Part shown: piece after piece, positions 17,518 through 28,771 of the stretch
How positions within the stretch are numbered: position 1 is the stretch's first letter
Layout: every line of letters begins with the position of its first letter
From: Acididesulfobacillus acetoxydans
Lineage (GTDB): Bacteria; Bacillota; Desulfitobacteriia; Desulfitobacteriales; Desulfitobacteriaceae
Length of the DNA stretch: 64,000 bases
Assembly (NCBI RefSeq): GCF_902729405.1
Contig: NZ_LR746496.1
Coordinates: forward strand, 4,402,001-4,466,000
Reading direction: 5' to 3'
Position numbers and translations under genes: made by a program
Notes under the pieces: model-generated
What the model saw: only the letters and a program-made list of their open reading frames with translations
The model's database searches: none
Told to the model about the DNA's origin: nothing

Positions 17518-17558
17518 CTTCGGTGGGGGAGTCTACCAAAATCTACCCCCACCGAAGG
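17518..17558 (-). terminator. Strong hairpin downstream of glutamate dehydrogenase gene
   Basis: CTTCGGTGGGGG and CCCCCACCGAAG form a perfect 12-bp stem with a loop of about 15 bases. There is no clear T run, so it may be a terminator needing a factor or an mRNA-stabilising hairpin between gdh and gabT. Confidence 0.5.
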
Positions 17559-17645
17559 AGGATGCGCGGGACCCGCTCTCAGTTGTAGAAGTGGAAGCCT
17601 GACGATGGAATCAAGCTATCTATCCGGCCTAGCCGAAGTCACACC

Positions 17646-18941
17646 TTACTTGGCGCTTATTTTAACAGTTTCCTGTTCAGCCTCGACTTCTCCGAGCCAG
17701 CCACGAACCTGCATCGCTTCGCTCACTCTCTTGACCGCTAACATATAGGCGGCCGCCCGCATATCGATGTCGGGGTACTCGCGGTAAAGATCATAAACCC
17801 TATGGAAAGCTTCTTTCATGATGCGTCTAAGGTGTTTCTCGACCTCCTCTTCGGCCCAATAATAACCCATGTTATTTTGCACCCACTCGAAATATGAAAC
17901 CGTCACCCCACCGGCATTAGCCAAGATATCCGGCACAACCCATATGCCTTTATCCACCAATATCCTGTCGGCTTCCGGGGTAGTGGGTCCGTTCGCCGCT
18001 TCTATAATAATTTTCGCCTTGATTCCCGCGGCATTTTGATCTGTGATCTGATTTTCTAAAGCCGAAGGCACCAAAACATCACAGGGCAAGGTTAACAACT
18101 CGGCATTGGTAATGGTTTTTGCCCCTAAATAATTGATCACCGACCCAGTTGCCGCTTTGTGTTCACTGATCTTGAAGGGATTAAGCCCCTTAGGATTATA
18201 AATCCCTCCCTGGCTATCACTGACTGCGACGATTTTTGCCTTCTTGTCGAAAAGGATCTTGGCCGCGTAACTGCCCGCATTTCCGTAGCCCTGAATGACC
18301 ACATTCGCTCCCTCTAAGGTTAACTTCAATGCCTGCATCGCTTCTTCCAGCACGTAAACCATACCTTGTGCCGTAGCCGGAACCCGACCCGCCGAACCAC
18401 CGATTATCAGGGGTTTGCCCGTGATCACACCAAAGGAATTATGCTGCTGAATAATACTGAACTCATCCATCATCCAGGACATAATCTGAGGATTGGTATT
18501 AACATCCGGAGCCGGAATGTCCTTTTCCGGCCCAATCAGCGGGGCAATAGCCTGCACATAAGCCCTGCTCAATCTCTCCATTTCGGAGCGGGAGAGTTGT
18601 TTGGGATCCACCATAACTCCGCCCTTGGCTCCGCCATAAGAAATTCCTACCACCGCACATTTAAACGTCATCCATGTGGCCAGTGCCTTGACCTCGTCTA
18701 AAGAAACCTCTGGGTGGAAACGGATCCCTCCTTTTCCGGGCCCTAACGCATCATTGTGCACCACCCGATAGCCTGTAAAAACCTTGATCCCGCCATTGTC
18801 CATTTTCACCGGTACTAAAACAGTTAGGGTCCGTTTCGGCTCTTTGAGCAGTTCATACACGCTGCCGGCAAGTCCAAGTTTATGGATAGCCGTCTTGATC
18901 TGTCGTTGGGCCATGGCAAATGAATTCAATGTTTCCGTCAT
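17646..18941 (-). CDS. gdhA: Glutamate dehydrogenase
   Basis: A Glu/Leu/Phe/Val dehydrogenase of about 431 residues, the usual length for the hexameric enzyme. Seen are GPGKGGIRFHP, the catalytic lysine region MTFKCAVVGISYGGAKGGV, DVNTNPQIMSWMMDEF, the NAD(P) fold GYGNAGSYAAKIL, and the C-terminal ANAGGVTVSYFEWVQN. It interconverts glutamate and 2-oxoglutarate plus ammonia. In this setting it recycles the glutamate produced by the nearby aminotransferases. I start it at the ATG at 18941. A textbook sigma-54 promoter lies about 45-60 bp upstream, so it is probably switched on by one of the nearby sigma-54 activators. Confidence 0.93.
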   Translation of the reverse strand: MTETLNSFAMAQRQIKTAIHKLGLAGSVYELLKEPKRTLTVLVPVKMDNGGIKVFTGYRVVHNDALGPGKGGIRFHPEVSLDEVKALATWMTFKCAVVGISYGGAKGGVMVDPKQLSRSEMERLSRAYVQAIAPLIGPEKDIPAPDVNTNPQIMSWMMDEFSIIQQHNSFGVITGKPLIIGGSAGRVPATAQGMVYVLEEAMQALKLTLEGANVVIQGYGNAGSYAAKILFDKKAKIVAVSDSQGGIYNPKGLNPFKISEHKAATGSVINYLGAKTITNAELLTLPCDVLVPSALENQITDQNAAGIKAKIIIEAANGPTTPEADRILVDKGIWVVPDILANAGGVTVSYFEWVQNNMGYYWAEEEVEKHLRRIMKEAFHRVYDLYREYPDIDMRAAAYMLAVKRVSEAMQVRGWLGEVEAEQETVKISAK

Positions 18942-18983
18942 AACCAACACACCCTTCGTTTAAATCGTTATGACAGAATACTT

Positions 18984-19001
18984 TGCAATCTGCGTGCCAA
19001 C
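18984..19001 (-). promoter_or_regulatory. Sigma-54 promoter of glutamate dehydrogenase gene
   Basis: Read on the minus strand the site is TTGGCACGCAGATTGCA. The -24 GG and -12 GC are 10 bases apart and both boxes match the consensus TGGCAC-N5-TTGCA exactly. It lies just upstream of the gdhA start and 200 bp downstream of the sigma-54 activator gene's stop. Confidence 0.85.
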
Positions 19002-19201
19002 AGCAACAGAGTCGTGGGTGCTTCTATTTATCCCGCAAAAGCGCCTTGCCGGCGCCGTCGCTTTTCTTATCTGTTCCGTCCTTAATGCGCTTGCGCCCTT
19101 TTCGCATGCCGAAGCGCATTCAAGGTTCCCCGGAAGCGAAAGCGGCCCCTGGGAGCAAAATTCAGAAGTGTAGGTGGACACCCTTGCGTTAGGTTAATGG
19201 A

Positions 19202-20950
19202 TTAGTTGTTACATACCCCATAACGAGATCTTCCATATTGCTGCTTGAGAATCCCGTAGCGATGCAATTTTCGTACAATCGTCGATTGATTAACTTGCAA
19301 AGCTTCCGCCATGCGGTAGGTATTGTGAAAACGGCCCAATGCGATTCTCAGAAGTTGTCGTTCCAACTCCTCCATGGCCTCTCTCAACGGCAAAATATCC
19401 AAAACCATGAGTTTTTCATTACTATCCTCACCTTGCAGGACGTAGTCCGGCAGGTGCAGAGGGAGGATTTCCGGGGAATCCACGGTCACAAGAAGCCGTT
19501 CGATTAAATTCTCCAGCTCCCGTACGTTGCCTGGCCACTTGTACGCGACCAGATAGTCCAGTGCCTCCGAGGAAATCCGCTTGCGCAGCTCGTACTTGCT
19601 CATAAAAGCGGCTAGGAAATACTCGACCAGGGGCGGAATGTCTTCCCTGCGCTGGCGCAGGGGCGGTACAACCAGAGGAACGACATTTAAGCGATAGTAC
19701 AAGTCCTCGCGAAATCTATTCTCTTTGACCAGTTTCTTGATATCACGGTTCGTCGCCGTTATAATGCGTACATTAACTTCAACCGGATGGTTCCCGCCCA
19801 CACGAGTAACCTTTTTTGCTTGTATGACGTCTAGCAGCTTTACTTGGAGCTTGAGGGGCAGTTCAGTAATTTCGTCCAAGAAAACAGTGCCACCCTCGGC
19901 CGTTTCGAGAAGCCCCTTTTTGCCGTCCTTCTTGGCCCCGGTGAAGGCCCCGGCTTCGTAGCCAAATAGCTCAGATTCCATTAGATTTTCCGGGATAGCG
20001 CCACAGTTAATCGTAATCAAAGGTCCAGCACCGCGTTTACTGAAATGATGGATTCTTGACGCCAGAACTCCTTTGCCAACCCCCGATTCTCCTTCGATCA
20101 ACACCGTGGAATCCACCCTCGCCACCTTTTCCACCAGTTCCAAAATGCTCTGCATGGCCGGGCTTCCACTGACCACATCCGTCATTTTGATTCTTTCTTG
20201 GCGCAATTTTATGATTTCGCTACGGTAACGGTCCATTAATTTTTCGCTTTCTTCCAGCCGCTGCCGTAGGTTACTCAGTTCAGTAATATCCCTCGAATTC
20301 GTAACAATGCGAGTAATTTCGCCTTTTTCATCAAAGACGGGATTACCCGTTACGATAATCCTCTGACCATTTTTCGTAAGCTGAACCGAAGTCAGCCGTT
20401 TCTTCTGCTTGATCACCTCAGGTGTAATGCTCGGTGAAAAGAGACCCCGCTCTTCCAGGATACTCACATGCTTACCGATGATCTCCGCTTCGTCAAGACC
20501 ATAAAAGCGTTGGCCGGCTTTGTTTACGCGAAGGGCGTAGCCTTGACCGTCCGTCACAAATATCTCGTCGTATGAAGCATCGAAAATGGCCTCGAGTTCA
20601 CGGTTAAGTTGTTTGGCCGACTCTAGTTCCTGAGCTAAAACATCCCACTCGGTAATATCCAGAAAAGAGGTCACCGCCCCATGGAATGTATTTTCCTCGA
20701 ACAGGGGTTGGTGGTAGAAAACCAAGACACGACCGTCAACAAGCACTCTCTCCCGCCATACAGCCTTACCCGTAGCTAATGTCTGCTTAATCCCGGAACA
20801 AGGCAGGATGCTGTTTACCGACTGACCCGTAAGCTGACCTGGGCTCTTTAGAAGATTGTCCGCGGCCTTGTTAGCGGCCAGGATACATCCTTTTGAATCG
20901 ACCGTCATAACCCCAAAATAGATTTCGCGAAACGCCTTTTCCAAGCTCAC
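19202..20950 (-). CDS. PAS-domain sigma-54 activator
   Basis: An enhancer-binding protein of about 582 residues. The GTG at 20950 is chosen because AGGAGG lies eight bases ahead. Domains: PAS (about 1-75), coiled linker, second PAS (about 120-235, with YDEIFVTDGQGYALRVN), coiled coil, AAA+ domain (about 255-490) with Walker A GESGVGKG, the sigma-54-contact loop GAFTGA, Walker B TVFLDEI and the GNVRELENLIERL sensor II, and a Fis-type HTH at the end (NTYRMAEALQVNQSTIVRKLHRYG). It probably senses a small molecule through PAS. Convergent or adjacent targets include the gdhA promoter at 18984 and possibly patA. Confidence 0.92.
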   Translation of the reverse strand: MSLEKAFREIYFGVMTVDSKGCILAANKAADNLLKSPGQLTGQSVNSILPCSGIKQTLATGKAVWRERVLVDGRVLVFYHQPLFEENTFHGAVTSFLDITEWDVLAQELESAKQLNRELEAIFDASYDEIFVTDGQGYALRVNKAGQRFYGLDEAEIIGKHVSILEERGLFSPSITPEVIKQKKRLTSVQLTKNGQRIIVTGNPVFDEKGEITRIVTNSRDITELSNLRQRLEESEKLMDRYRSEIIKLRQERIKMTDVVSGSPAMQSILELVEKVARVDSTVLIEGESGVGKGVLASRIHHFSKRGAGPLITINCGAIPENLMESELFGYEAGAFTGAKKDGKKGLLETAEGGTVFLDEITELPLKLQVKLLDVIQAKKVTRVGGNHPVEVNVRIITATNRDIKKLVKENRFREDLYYRLNVVPLVVPPLRQRREDIPPLVEYFLAAFMSKYELRKRISSEALDYLVAYKWPGNVRELENLIERLLVTVDSPEILPLHLPDYVLQGEDSNEKLMVLDILPLREAMEELERQLLRIALGRFHNTYRMAEALQVNQSTIVRKLHRYGILKQQYGRSRYGVCNN

Positions 20951-21107
20951 ACTCCACACCTCCTGACAAATAGGCCGCTGACTCTCGTACTCAGCTTTTT
21001 TCCTCCATAAACCCAGACGGATCCGAACAACGGCAATCCCAAGTGGAAAGCCGGACTTCCTAAGCCTACAAGAGCCTACAAGCTTTCGCTAGCGGCGCGG
21101 CCATTTT

Positions 21108-21150
21108 GAAAAAAAGCCCGCTCGCTAACGTGCAAACGGGAGCTTTATTC
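21108..21150 (-). terminator. Terminator after aldehyde dehydrogenase gene
   Basis: On the minus strand GCTCCCGTTTGC and GCGAGCGGGC form an imperfect stem followed by TTTTTTTC. It lies about 45 bp after the aldehyde dehydrogenase stop. Confidence 0.6.
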
Positions 21151-21193
21151 CTTCAGGTAGGAATTTACACTTTCTTTTTTCTATTACCAGCCT

Positions 21194-22702
21194 TTAATGC
21201 CGGAACCAGCCCGTCGGCTCGACCGCCAGATTGACGTTTATCTGCTTAACCTCGGTATATTCTTCATACCCAAACGTGCCAAGCTCGCGGCCAATGCCCG
21301 ATTGCTTATACCCGCCCCAAGGGGCTTCATTATACGTGGGGTGATAGGTATTGATCCAAGTGATTCCGGCGCGCAGTTTCTTAATGACCCGATGGGCTTT
21401 GCTAATGTCTTGGGTAAATACCGCGCCGGCCAGCCCATAAGCGCAATCATTGGCGATCCTCACGGCATCCTCTTCATCTTTGAAAGTTTGGATCACAAGC
21501 ACCGGCCCAAAGATTTCCTCTTGAACTATTCGCATCTCAGGACGGGTATTGGTAAAAATCGTCGGCAGCAGATAATTTCCCCGCTTGCCCAGTTCCCCAT
21601 TCGGCCGCTTCCCCCCACAAAGTAACCTGGCTCCTTCTGCCTGACCTACCTCAATATAGCTCTGGACCTTCTCTAAGTGCTGCGCTGAAACGAGGGGTCC
21701 CATTTCCGTCTCAGCGTCAAGACCATAGCCCACTCGGATCTGCCTGGCCCGCTCAACCAGCCTCTCGACAAACCGGTCGTGCACAGATGCTTCAACTAGG
21801 AGGCGGGAGCCGGCTGAGCATACTTGCCCGGCGTTGACGTAAATCCCATAAAGCGCATAGTCTACGGCCACTTCAAAGTCAGCATCCGCAAATACGATAT
21901 TCGGTGATTTTCCCCCCAACTCGAGAGCCACTTTCTTGATATTACTCGCCGCGGCCTTCATTACCTTGCGTCCCGTATCCGTACCTCCGGTCAGGGCAAT
22001 CATGTCCACCAAAGGGCTCTCCGCCAAGTACTGACCGACGCTGGAACCGGGTCCTAAGAGAATGTTCACCACACCCTTGGGAAATCCGGCCTGTTCGATC
22101 AGCGTCCCTAAACGCAAAGCTGTCAACGGGGTCCAACTGGCGGGTTTTAAGACACTGACGTTACCGGCCGCCAGTGCCGGAGCTAACTTCCATGCGCACA
22201 TCAGGAGCGGAAAATTCCAAGGAACGATTTGCCCGCAAACCCCAACCGGTTCCCTCACCACAAAGGATTGGGACGGAGCGGAAACATCGAAGGTCTGTCC
22301 GTGAGGTTTCGTGGCTAAGCCGGCATAGTAACGGAAGCAACCAGCGGCATCCGCGACATCGAATTCCGCTTCCCGCAAAGGCTTCCCGTTCGACAAAGTT
22401 TCCAGGGTCGCTAACTCCGGAGCGATCGCTTCGATCGCATCCGCCAACTTAAACAAGAGGCGCGCACGTTCTTGGGCCGACGTCTCCGGCCACCCATCCT
22501 GATCAAACGCGCGTCTGGCCGCGCGGATTGCGCGCTCAGCGTCGTCCGTGGTTCCAACGGTGACAGAACCAAGGATCTCTCCCGTCCCCGGGTCCACGAG
22601 TTCCTCGCTTTGCCCGTCCGATGAAGAAACCCATTCACCGTCAATATACATAAGAAACGTCCTATCCCCCGCCCGCCTTAGGTTTTTTAACACATCGTTC
22701 AT
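21194..22702 (-). CDS. NAD(P)-dependent aldehyde dehydrogenase
   Basis: An aldehyde dehydrogenase of about 502 residues. Seen are PWNFPLLMCAWKLAPALAAGN (cofactor binding), LTGGTDTGRKVM, the general-base glutamate in LELGGKSPNIVF, the nucleophilic cysteine in NAGQVCSAGSRLL, and EEIFGPVLVIQTF. The C-terminal PWGGYKQSGIGRELG is typical of betaine/aminobutyraldehyde dehydrogenases. With putrescine aminotransferase 200 bp upstream, 4-aminobutanal (to GABA) is the most likely substrate. Betaine aldehyde is an alternative given the betaine genes at the other end of the window. The sequence 22784-22802 resembles a sigma-54 promoter but has a 9-base gap. Confidence 0.88.
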   Translation of the reverse strand: MNDVLKNLRRAGDRTFLMYIDGEWVSSSDGQSEELVDPGTGEILGSVTVGTTDDAERAIRAARRAFDQDGWPETSAQERARLLFKLADAIEAIAPELATLETLSNGKPLREAEFDVADAAGCFRYYAGLATKPHGQTFDVSAPSQSFVVREPVGVCGQIVPWNFPLLMCAWKLAPALAAGNVSVLKPASWTPLTALRLGTLIEQAGFPKGVVNILLGPGSSVGQYLAESPLVDMIALTGGTDTGRKVMKAAASNIKKVALELGGKSPNIVFADADFEVAVDYALYGIYVNAGQVCSAGSRLLVEASVHDRFVERLVERARQIRVGYGLDAETEMGPLVSAQHLEKVQSYIEVGQAEGARLLCGGKRPNGELGKRGNYLLPTIFTNTRPEMRIVQEEIFGPVLVIQTFKDEEDAVRIANDCAYGLAGAVFTQDISKAHRVIKKLRAGITWINTYHPTYNEAPWGGYKQSGIGRELGTFGYEEYTEVKQINVNLAVEPTGWFRH

Positions 22703-22897
22703 TAATAACAACCCCCTATAATCAAAGCTATTCCCTGATTACCAAAAGGACGCAAACCCAGCCAACTCACAATAGCAACATATTTCCAACACTATCGCGT
22801 TCATTGCACCAAACATCAGTGTGTTGACACCGGAATGAGATTACGGCTGATGCCCCAGTTGACCCCAGGGCAAGGCTTGACATGCGGGTGACGGATG

Positions 22898-24268
<1,371 letters not shown>

Positions 24269-24296
24269 TCATGTGTTGTTTCTGTCACACCTACCA

Positions 24297-24315
24297 AGCA
24301 AATCTCATGCCATCC
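24297..24315 (-). promoter_or_regulatory. Sigma-54 promoter of patA
   Basis: The minus strand reads TGGCATGAGATTTGCTT, with GG and GC 10 bases apart and a full match to the -24/-12 consensus. Upstream, 24344-24415 contains GTGAGC and GCTCAC in inverted arrangement, candidate enhancer half-sites. Confidence 0.85.
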
Positions 24316-24539
24316 GGTATAATCCTAAACTACTGCGCTTTGTAAGTGAGCAACCCTTCACCTCTATCTGAGGGATACTGCTGCTGCAAGGGCGTTGCTT
24401 AACGCTCACATAAATAACTTTCATGGCGCTATGAATATTCAGAGTATTGCCACGCCTTGGTTTCTCTGCTATATTGGGCACAGATACTTATTCACTCCTG
24501 CATAAGCTAGTCATCGACGTATCAAATGGGGGCGCCAGC

Positions 24540-26648
24540 ATGGATTTACGAACATTTTTGCGTGATCCAATTTTTGTGGATAGGATGACAAGTTTAGCCG
24601 CCGTCTCCGAGCGCCTGCGGACCGAGGACCATGTTTATGTATTCATTGTAAACGGTGGGGAAATCTTTGCCGTGAAGAGTTTCAATTTCTTATTGGGGCA
24701 GCAAGAACCGCTGGAACAAATCCTTGATCGGTTAGCCAGCGAGTCGTCTCTTAAAATCATACCCTTCGCCGATCTTACGGAGCGCGTATTGGATGTGCTT
24801 GCTGAATCAGTGACTTTGGTAAAGTATGAAGGGAACTTGAAATACATCTTGCGCGAAGACTTTTTGTTAACCATGATGTCCACCGGCACCAACAGTGAGA
24901 TTGCCTGGTTGCGCAATCTGTTTGCCTCTATCCCGCGCGGCTTGATGATCGTTGACCTTAATTATGCAGTAGTAAATAGCAATGCGGAAGCAATGCGTAT
25001 GCTGCGCATCTCGGAAAAGGAATTACCCAAAATGCGCATGCATGAACTCTTTGGCCTGCAGAATTTCCTGTACGTAGCCGACACACACAACTCACTGCTT
25101 AACCAAATTGTTACCACACCCACAAGCCAAGCCGCCGTATTGGTGGATTTTGTCCCCCTGACCATGTATCAGGTGGTTACCGGATTCGCCCTAGTCTTGC
25201 AGGATCTGCCCTCCGTTGAAGCCATGGCTATGGAGTTGGATTCGGTTAAACAACTGAATCAGGACCTTGAAGCAATTTTATCAACGATCTATGACGAGTT
25301 GATCGTTGTCGATTCGCGAGGTAAACTTTTGCGCGCCAGTGATCACTACATCTCTTCACAGTGGCAACAACCGCCCAATACACTAATAGGGCAGCAAATA
25401 CTAAAACTGGACTCAGTGGATGAACTTATCCACAAAGTGATTCGAGAAGTACAAAAGAAAAAGCGGAAAGTTTCTTTAATGCAGAGTAACGGTGATTATC
25501 CGCGGCTTTCCGTAGGGAATCCGCTCTTTCATAAAGCAGGAGGGTTAGAACGTATTGTCATTGCCTCACGTGATCTAACTGAAGTGTCACGGCTTCGGCG
25601 GGAACTGGAACAAACCCGAAAACAAAGCGAAGATTACCGCCAAGAACTTGAGCGTTTGCGCGATCGCGTTACGAAAGTTCACGGGGTACTGCCAATCTAC
25701 GCCAGCCCGCTAATGCATGAAGTTATGCAGGAGGTTGAACGTGTGGCACAGTTTTCGGCAACCGTACTCTTAAGTGGCGAATCCGGAGTCGGCAAGGAGA
25801 TCATTGCCAACACAATTCACTCCTTAAGTGAACGTCGCGATCACCCTTTTGTTAAGATCAACTGCGCCGCAATTCCTGATACCCTGCTGGAGAGTGAGCT
25901 GTTCGGATATGAAAAGGGTGCCTTCTCAGGCGCCAGCCAGCAAGGCAAAACCGGTTTGATCATTAAAGCGCATAAGGGCAGTCTGTTCCTTGACGAGATT
26001 TCCGAATTGCCCCCCATAATCCAGGGAAAGCTGTTGAGAGCAATCCAAGAACGCGAAGTATATCCGGTTGGAGCCACTGTACCCTTAAAATTTGACATCC
26101 AAATCATAGCGGCAACCAACCGTTCCCTTGCGGAACTGGTTGCCCAGGGCAAGTTCCGTGAAGACTTGTTTTACCGCATAAATGTCTTTCCGATAACAAT
26201 ACCACCCCTGCGTGAGCGCAAAGAGGATATTGCCTTGTTGGCCAACGTCTTCTTAACCCAATTTAATCAGACCTACAAGCGTAGTCTTCGGCTTTCTGGA
26301 GCGGCAATTGAATTATTGGAGGCGTATCCGTTTCCAGGGAATGTACGAGAGCTGCAAAACCTAATACAAAGAATTGCCATAAAAAATGATGGAGAGGTAA
26401 TCGACTCTATGGTAGTTGAACGGATCTTGATGAAACAGGACCCTATAACGGTAAGACAACCCGGGAGGTTTCCCCAAGTAATACCCTTAGAACAGGCGTT
26501 TGCTCAGGTTGAGGAAGAGCTTGTCACATTGGCGATCAAGCAATTCCATTCTACAACTAAAGCCGCTAAAGCCCTGGGTGTCAGCCAAGCTACGGTTAGC
26601 CGTAAATACAGACAAATCCTAAACCGTGCCCCGCAGAGAAGAGCATAG
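24540..26648 (+). CDS. Sigma-54 activator with GAFSGA loop
   Basis: An enhancer-binding protein of about 702 residues. I start it at MDLRTFLRD (24540), since the 31 codons before it lack a ribosome site. The N-terminus (about 1-110) looks like a CBS-type ligand domain. It is followed by two PAS-like domains (about 115-240 and 240-360), a coiled coil, an AAA+ domain with GESGVGKE, Walker B SLFLDEI and GNVRELQNLIQRI, and a Fis-type HTH (TTKAAKALGVSQATVSRKYRQ). The sigma-54-contact loop reads GAFSGA instead of GAFTGA. It is divergent from patA and upstream of potD, both with sigma-54 promoters, so it is the likely activator of putrescine uptake and breakdown. It ends in TAG. Confidence 0.9.
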   Translation: MDLRTFLRDPIFVDRMTSLAAVSERLRTEDHVYVFIVNGGEIFAVKSFNFLLGQQEPLEQILDRLASESSLKIIPFADLTERVLDVLAESVTLVKYEGNLKYILREDFLLTMMSTGTNSEIAWLRNLFASIPRGLMIVDLNYAVVNSNAEAMRMLRISEKELPKMRMHELFGLQNFLYVADTHNSLLNQIVTTPTSQAAVLVDFVPLTMYQVVTGFALVLQDLPSVEAMAMELDSVKQLNQDLEAILSTIYDELIVVDSRGKLLRASDHYISSQWQQPPNTLIGQQILKLDSVDELIHKVIREVQKKKRKVSLMQSNGDYPRLSVGNPLFHKAGGLERIVIASRDLTEVSRLRRELEQTRKQSEDYRQELERLRDRVTKVHGVLPIYASPLMHEVMQEVERVAQFSATVLLSGESGVGKEIIANTIHSLSERRDHPFVKINCAAIPDTLLESELFGYEKGAFSGASQQGKTGLIIKAHKGSLFLDEISELPPIIQGKLLRAIQEREVYPVGATVPLKFDIQIIAATNRSLAELVAQGKFREDLFYRINVFPITIPPLRERKEDIALLANVFLTQFNQTYKRSLRLSGAAIELLEAYPFPGNVRELQNLIQRIAIKNDGEVIDSMVVERILMKQDPITVRQPGRFPQVIPLEQAFAQVEEELVTLAIKQFHSTTKAAKALGVSQATVSRKYRQILNRAPQRRA

Positions 26649-26869
26649 TTCCCAGCCAAATCACGGGGCGATCCGACTTCGCGAGTTTGGGGACGTGCTT
26701 TATGAAGCAGGACATTACACAAATGAGGTCTCCGCAAACTTAAAGAAGATGTTTTACAGTCATACGCCTCTTTTATGCACGAGTGAATAACTTATTCAAT
26801 TGGGCATAACACAAGAACCCCAAATACATGCCGGATCGGCCCGTTACAGGGAGTCAGGCAACTCGTAAT

Positions 26870-26888
26870 ATTGGTACTATTCTTGCGT
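26870..26888 (+). promoter_or_regulatory. Sigma-54 promoter of potD operon
   Basis: TTGGTACTATTCTTGCG has GG and GC exactly 10 bases apart, matching -24/-12. It ends about 43 bases ahead of the potD GTG start. It lies between the sigma-54 activator gene and potD, so the activator probably drives the importer. Confidence 0.8.
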
Positions 26889-26929
26889 ATAAGGTACATA
26901 AAAAATTTATTAATGAGGGGGAAAAAGTT

Positions 26930-28012
26930 GTGAAACGTCTTCTATCCTTACTTACGGTAGCCTTATTTGTTGCTGTACTGGTAGCGCTGGGCGGTTGTGG
27001 TTCAGGTGCCACGACACCCGTGAGCACCACATCCAAAGAAGGCCAAGCCAAACAGATTAATTTTTTCCAGTGGACAGAGTATACTCCCCAGTCTGTACTC
27101 GATTCCTTCAAGGCGAAGTATGGCATCACCGTCAAGATGTCCAATTTCTCCTCAAACGAGGAGATGATGGCCAAACTTCAGGCGGGCGGACTCTCCGAGT
27201 ATGATGTGGTCGTGCCCAGCAACTATGTCGTTAAGGCCATGATTGCCCTGAATCTAATCGAGCCCCTTAACAAGGACAGTATTCCCAACCTGAAGAACAT
27301 TTACGGCGCCTTCTTAAATCGGAGTTACGACCCCGGCAATAAATACTGCGTCCCCTATATGTCATCCCCTGTCGTCCTCGCGGTCAACACCAAAAAGGTG
27401 AAAGAGCCGATCAACAGTTATAACGACCTGCTTAATCCAGCTTTGAGAAATCAGATCGTAGTTGTCGATGACGAGCGGCCCATCATCGGAGCAGCCTTGC
27501 TGGCCACGGGCCACTCCCTTAACTCTACCAAAGCCAGTGCTCTAAAAGACGCGGAAAACTGGTTGAAGAGGCTCAGGCCGAATATCAAGGTTTTTGACTC
27601 CGACAGCCCCAAGACCGAGTTGATCAACGGCGAGTGCTCAGTTGGTCTCATTTACAATGGTGAGGCAGCTCTGGCGATTAGGCAAAACCCTGATATCAAA
27701 ATCGTGTGGCCTAAAGAAGGTATTGCCGGTCTTACCATTGATAATCTTTGTGTCGTTAAGGGCACCAAGCACGAGAAAGAAGCTAACCTATTCATCAACT
27801 ACCTCCTGGATCCCGAGGCAAGTAAAGCCATTTCAGACGTCTATCCATACACCAATCCTAACAAAGCAGCCCATTCTCTGTTATCAAAGACCTATTTAGA
27901 CAATCCGGCCAGCAACATACCATTAGATAAAATTAAAAATAGCGAATTAATTGGTGATCTCGGTAGCGCCCTTAGGCAATACGACAGGATTTGGACCGAA
28001 TTCAAGGGCTAA
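26930..28012 (+). CDS. potD: Spermidine/putrescine-binding lipoprotein PotD
   Basis: A periplasmic-type binding protein of 360 residues anchored as a lipoprotein: the signal VKRLLSLLTVALFVAVL ends in a LGGC lipobox. The GTG at 26930 is chosen because GAGGGGG precedes it and the signal peptide then starts properly. Mature-protein blocks typical of PotD/PotF are INFFQWTEYTPQSVLDSF, YDVVVPSNYVVKAMI, LIYNGEAALA and KGTKHEKEANLFINYLLDPE. It delivers polyamines to the PotABC transporter encoded downstream. Having the binding-protein gene first in the operon is less usual than potABCD. Function of the system is doubtful because potA is broken by an insertion. Confidence 0.92.
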   Translation: MKRLLSLLTVALFVAVLVALGGCGSGATTPVSTTSKEGQAKQINFFQWTEYTPQSVLDSFKAKYGITVKMSNFSSNEEMMAKLQAGGLSEYDVVVPSNYVVKAMIALNLIEPLNKDSIPNLKNIYGAFLNRSYDPGNKYCVPYMSSPVVLAVNTKKVKEPINSYNDLLNPALRNQIVVVDDERPIIGAALLATGHSLNSTKASALKDAENWLKRLRPNIKVFDSDSPKTELINGECSVGLIYNGEAALAIRQNPDIKIVWPKEGIAGLTIDNLCVVKGTKHEKEANLFINYLLDPEASKAISDVYPYTNPNKAAHSLLSKTYLDNPASNIPLDKIKNSELIGDLGSALRQYDRIWTEFKG

Positions 28013-28058
28013 GCGGTAAAGCGGCTATCACGAAATCAAACAGAGGGGGAGGCCGATA

Positions 28059-28771
28059 ATGATAGAATTATCTGACAAGGTTATGGTTGAACTGCGCAAT
28101 GTGGATAAATCATTTGGTGGAATCAAGGTTGTGAAAAATCTAAGTCTCAAGATACGGGAGGGTGAGTTTTTAACCCTGCTCGGCCCTTCCGGCTGCGGCA
28201 AGACGACGACATTGCGCATGATAGCAGGTTTTGAGGAGGTAACCGCCGGCATCATCATGATTGAGGGCGAAAATGTGGTGAACAAGCCACCCTACCGGCG
28301 CGATGTTAATACCGTTTTCCAAAGCTATGCTTTGTTTCCGCATATGAATGTCTACGATAATATCGCGTTCGGACTAACCGAAAAGAAAGTAAAGAAAGAG
28401 GAAATTCGTCAACGCGTGGCTGAGGCGCTTTCGTTAGTACAGATGGGCGGATATGACAAGCGAATGCCTTCCCAGATGTCGGGCGGCCAGAGACAGCGTG
28501 TGGCAATTGCGAGAGCACTTGTCAACAGGCCCAAAGTTTTACTGTTAGATGAACCGCTCGGCGCGCTGGATCTTAAATTGCGCAAACAGATGCAAGTTGA
28601 GCTCAAACACCTTCAGCGCAAACTCGGCATCACTTTCATCTACGTGACCCATGACCAGGAAGAGTCATTAACTATGAGCGACCGTATCGCTGTTGTAAAT
28701 AACGGCGTCTTACAGCAGGTCGGTTCACCCGATGAAATCTATAACCGACCGCAGACAAAGTTCGTAGCGGA
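28059..28771 (+). pseudogene. potA: potA, 5' part, interrupted by IS256
   Basis: This is the N-terminal ATPase domain of the polyamine importer ATPase: Walker [17 protein letters not shown]-loop [13 protein letters not shown], signature [15 protein letters not shown], Walker [13 protein letters not shown] and switch [10 protein letters not shown], up to QTKFVA. At that point an IS256 element enters, and the frame runs on into the element for about 17 codons (stop at 28823). The regulatory C-terminal part continues at 30272. One copy of the 9-bp duplication joins KFVA to DFIGESNILEA without loss. The truncated ATPase might still hydrolyse ATP, but the gene is no longer intact. Confidence 0.9.

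Noticed and set aside
22784-22802. Sigma-54 promoter before the aldehyde dehydrogenase gene
   Set aside because: TTGGAAATATGTTGCT looks right, but GG and GC are 9 bases apart instead of 10.
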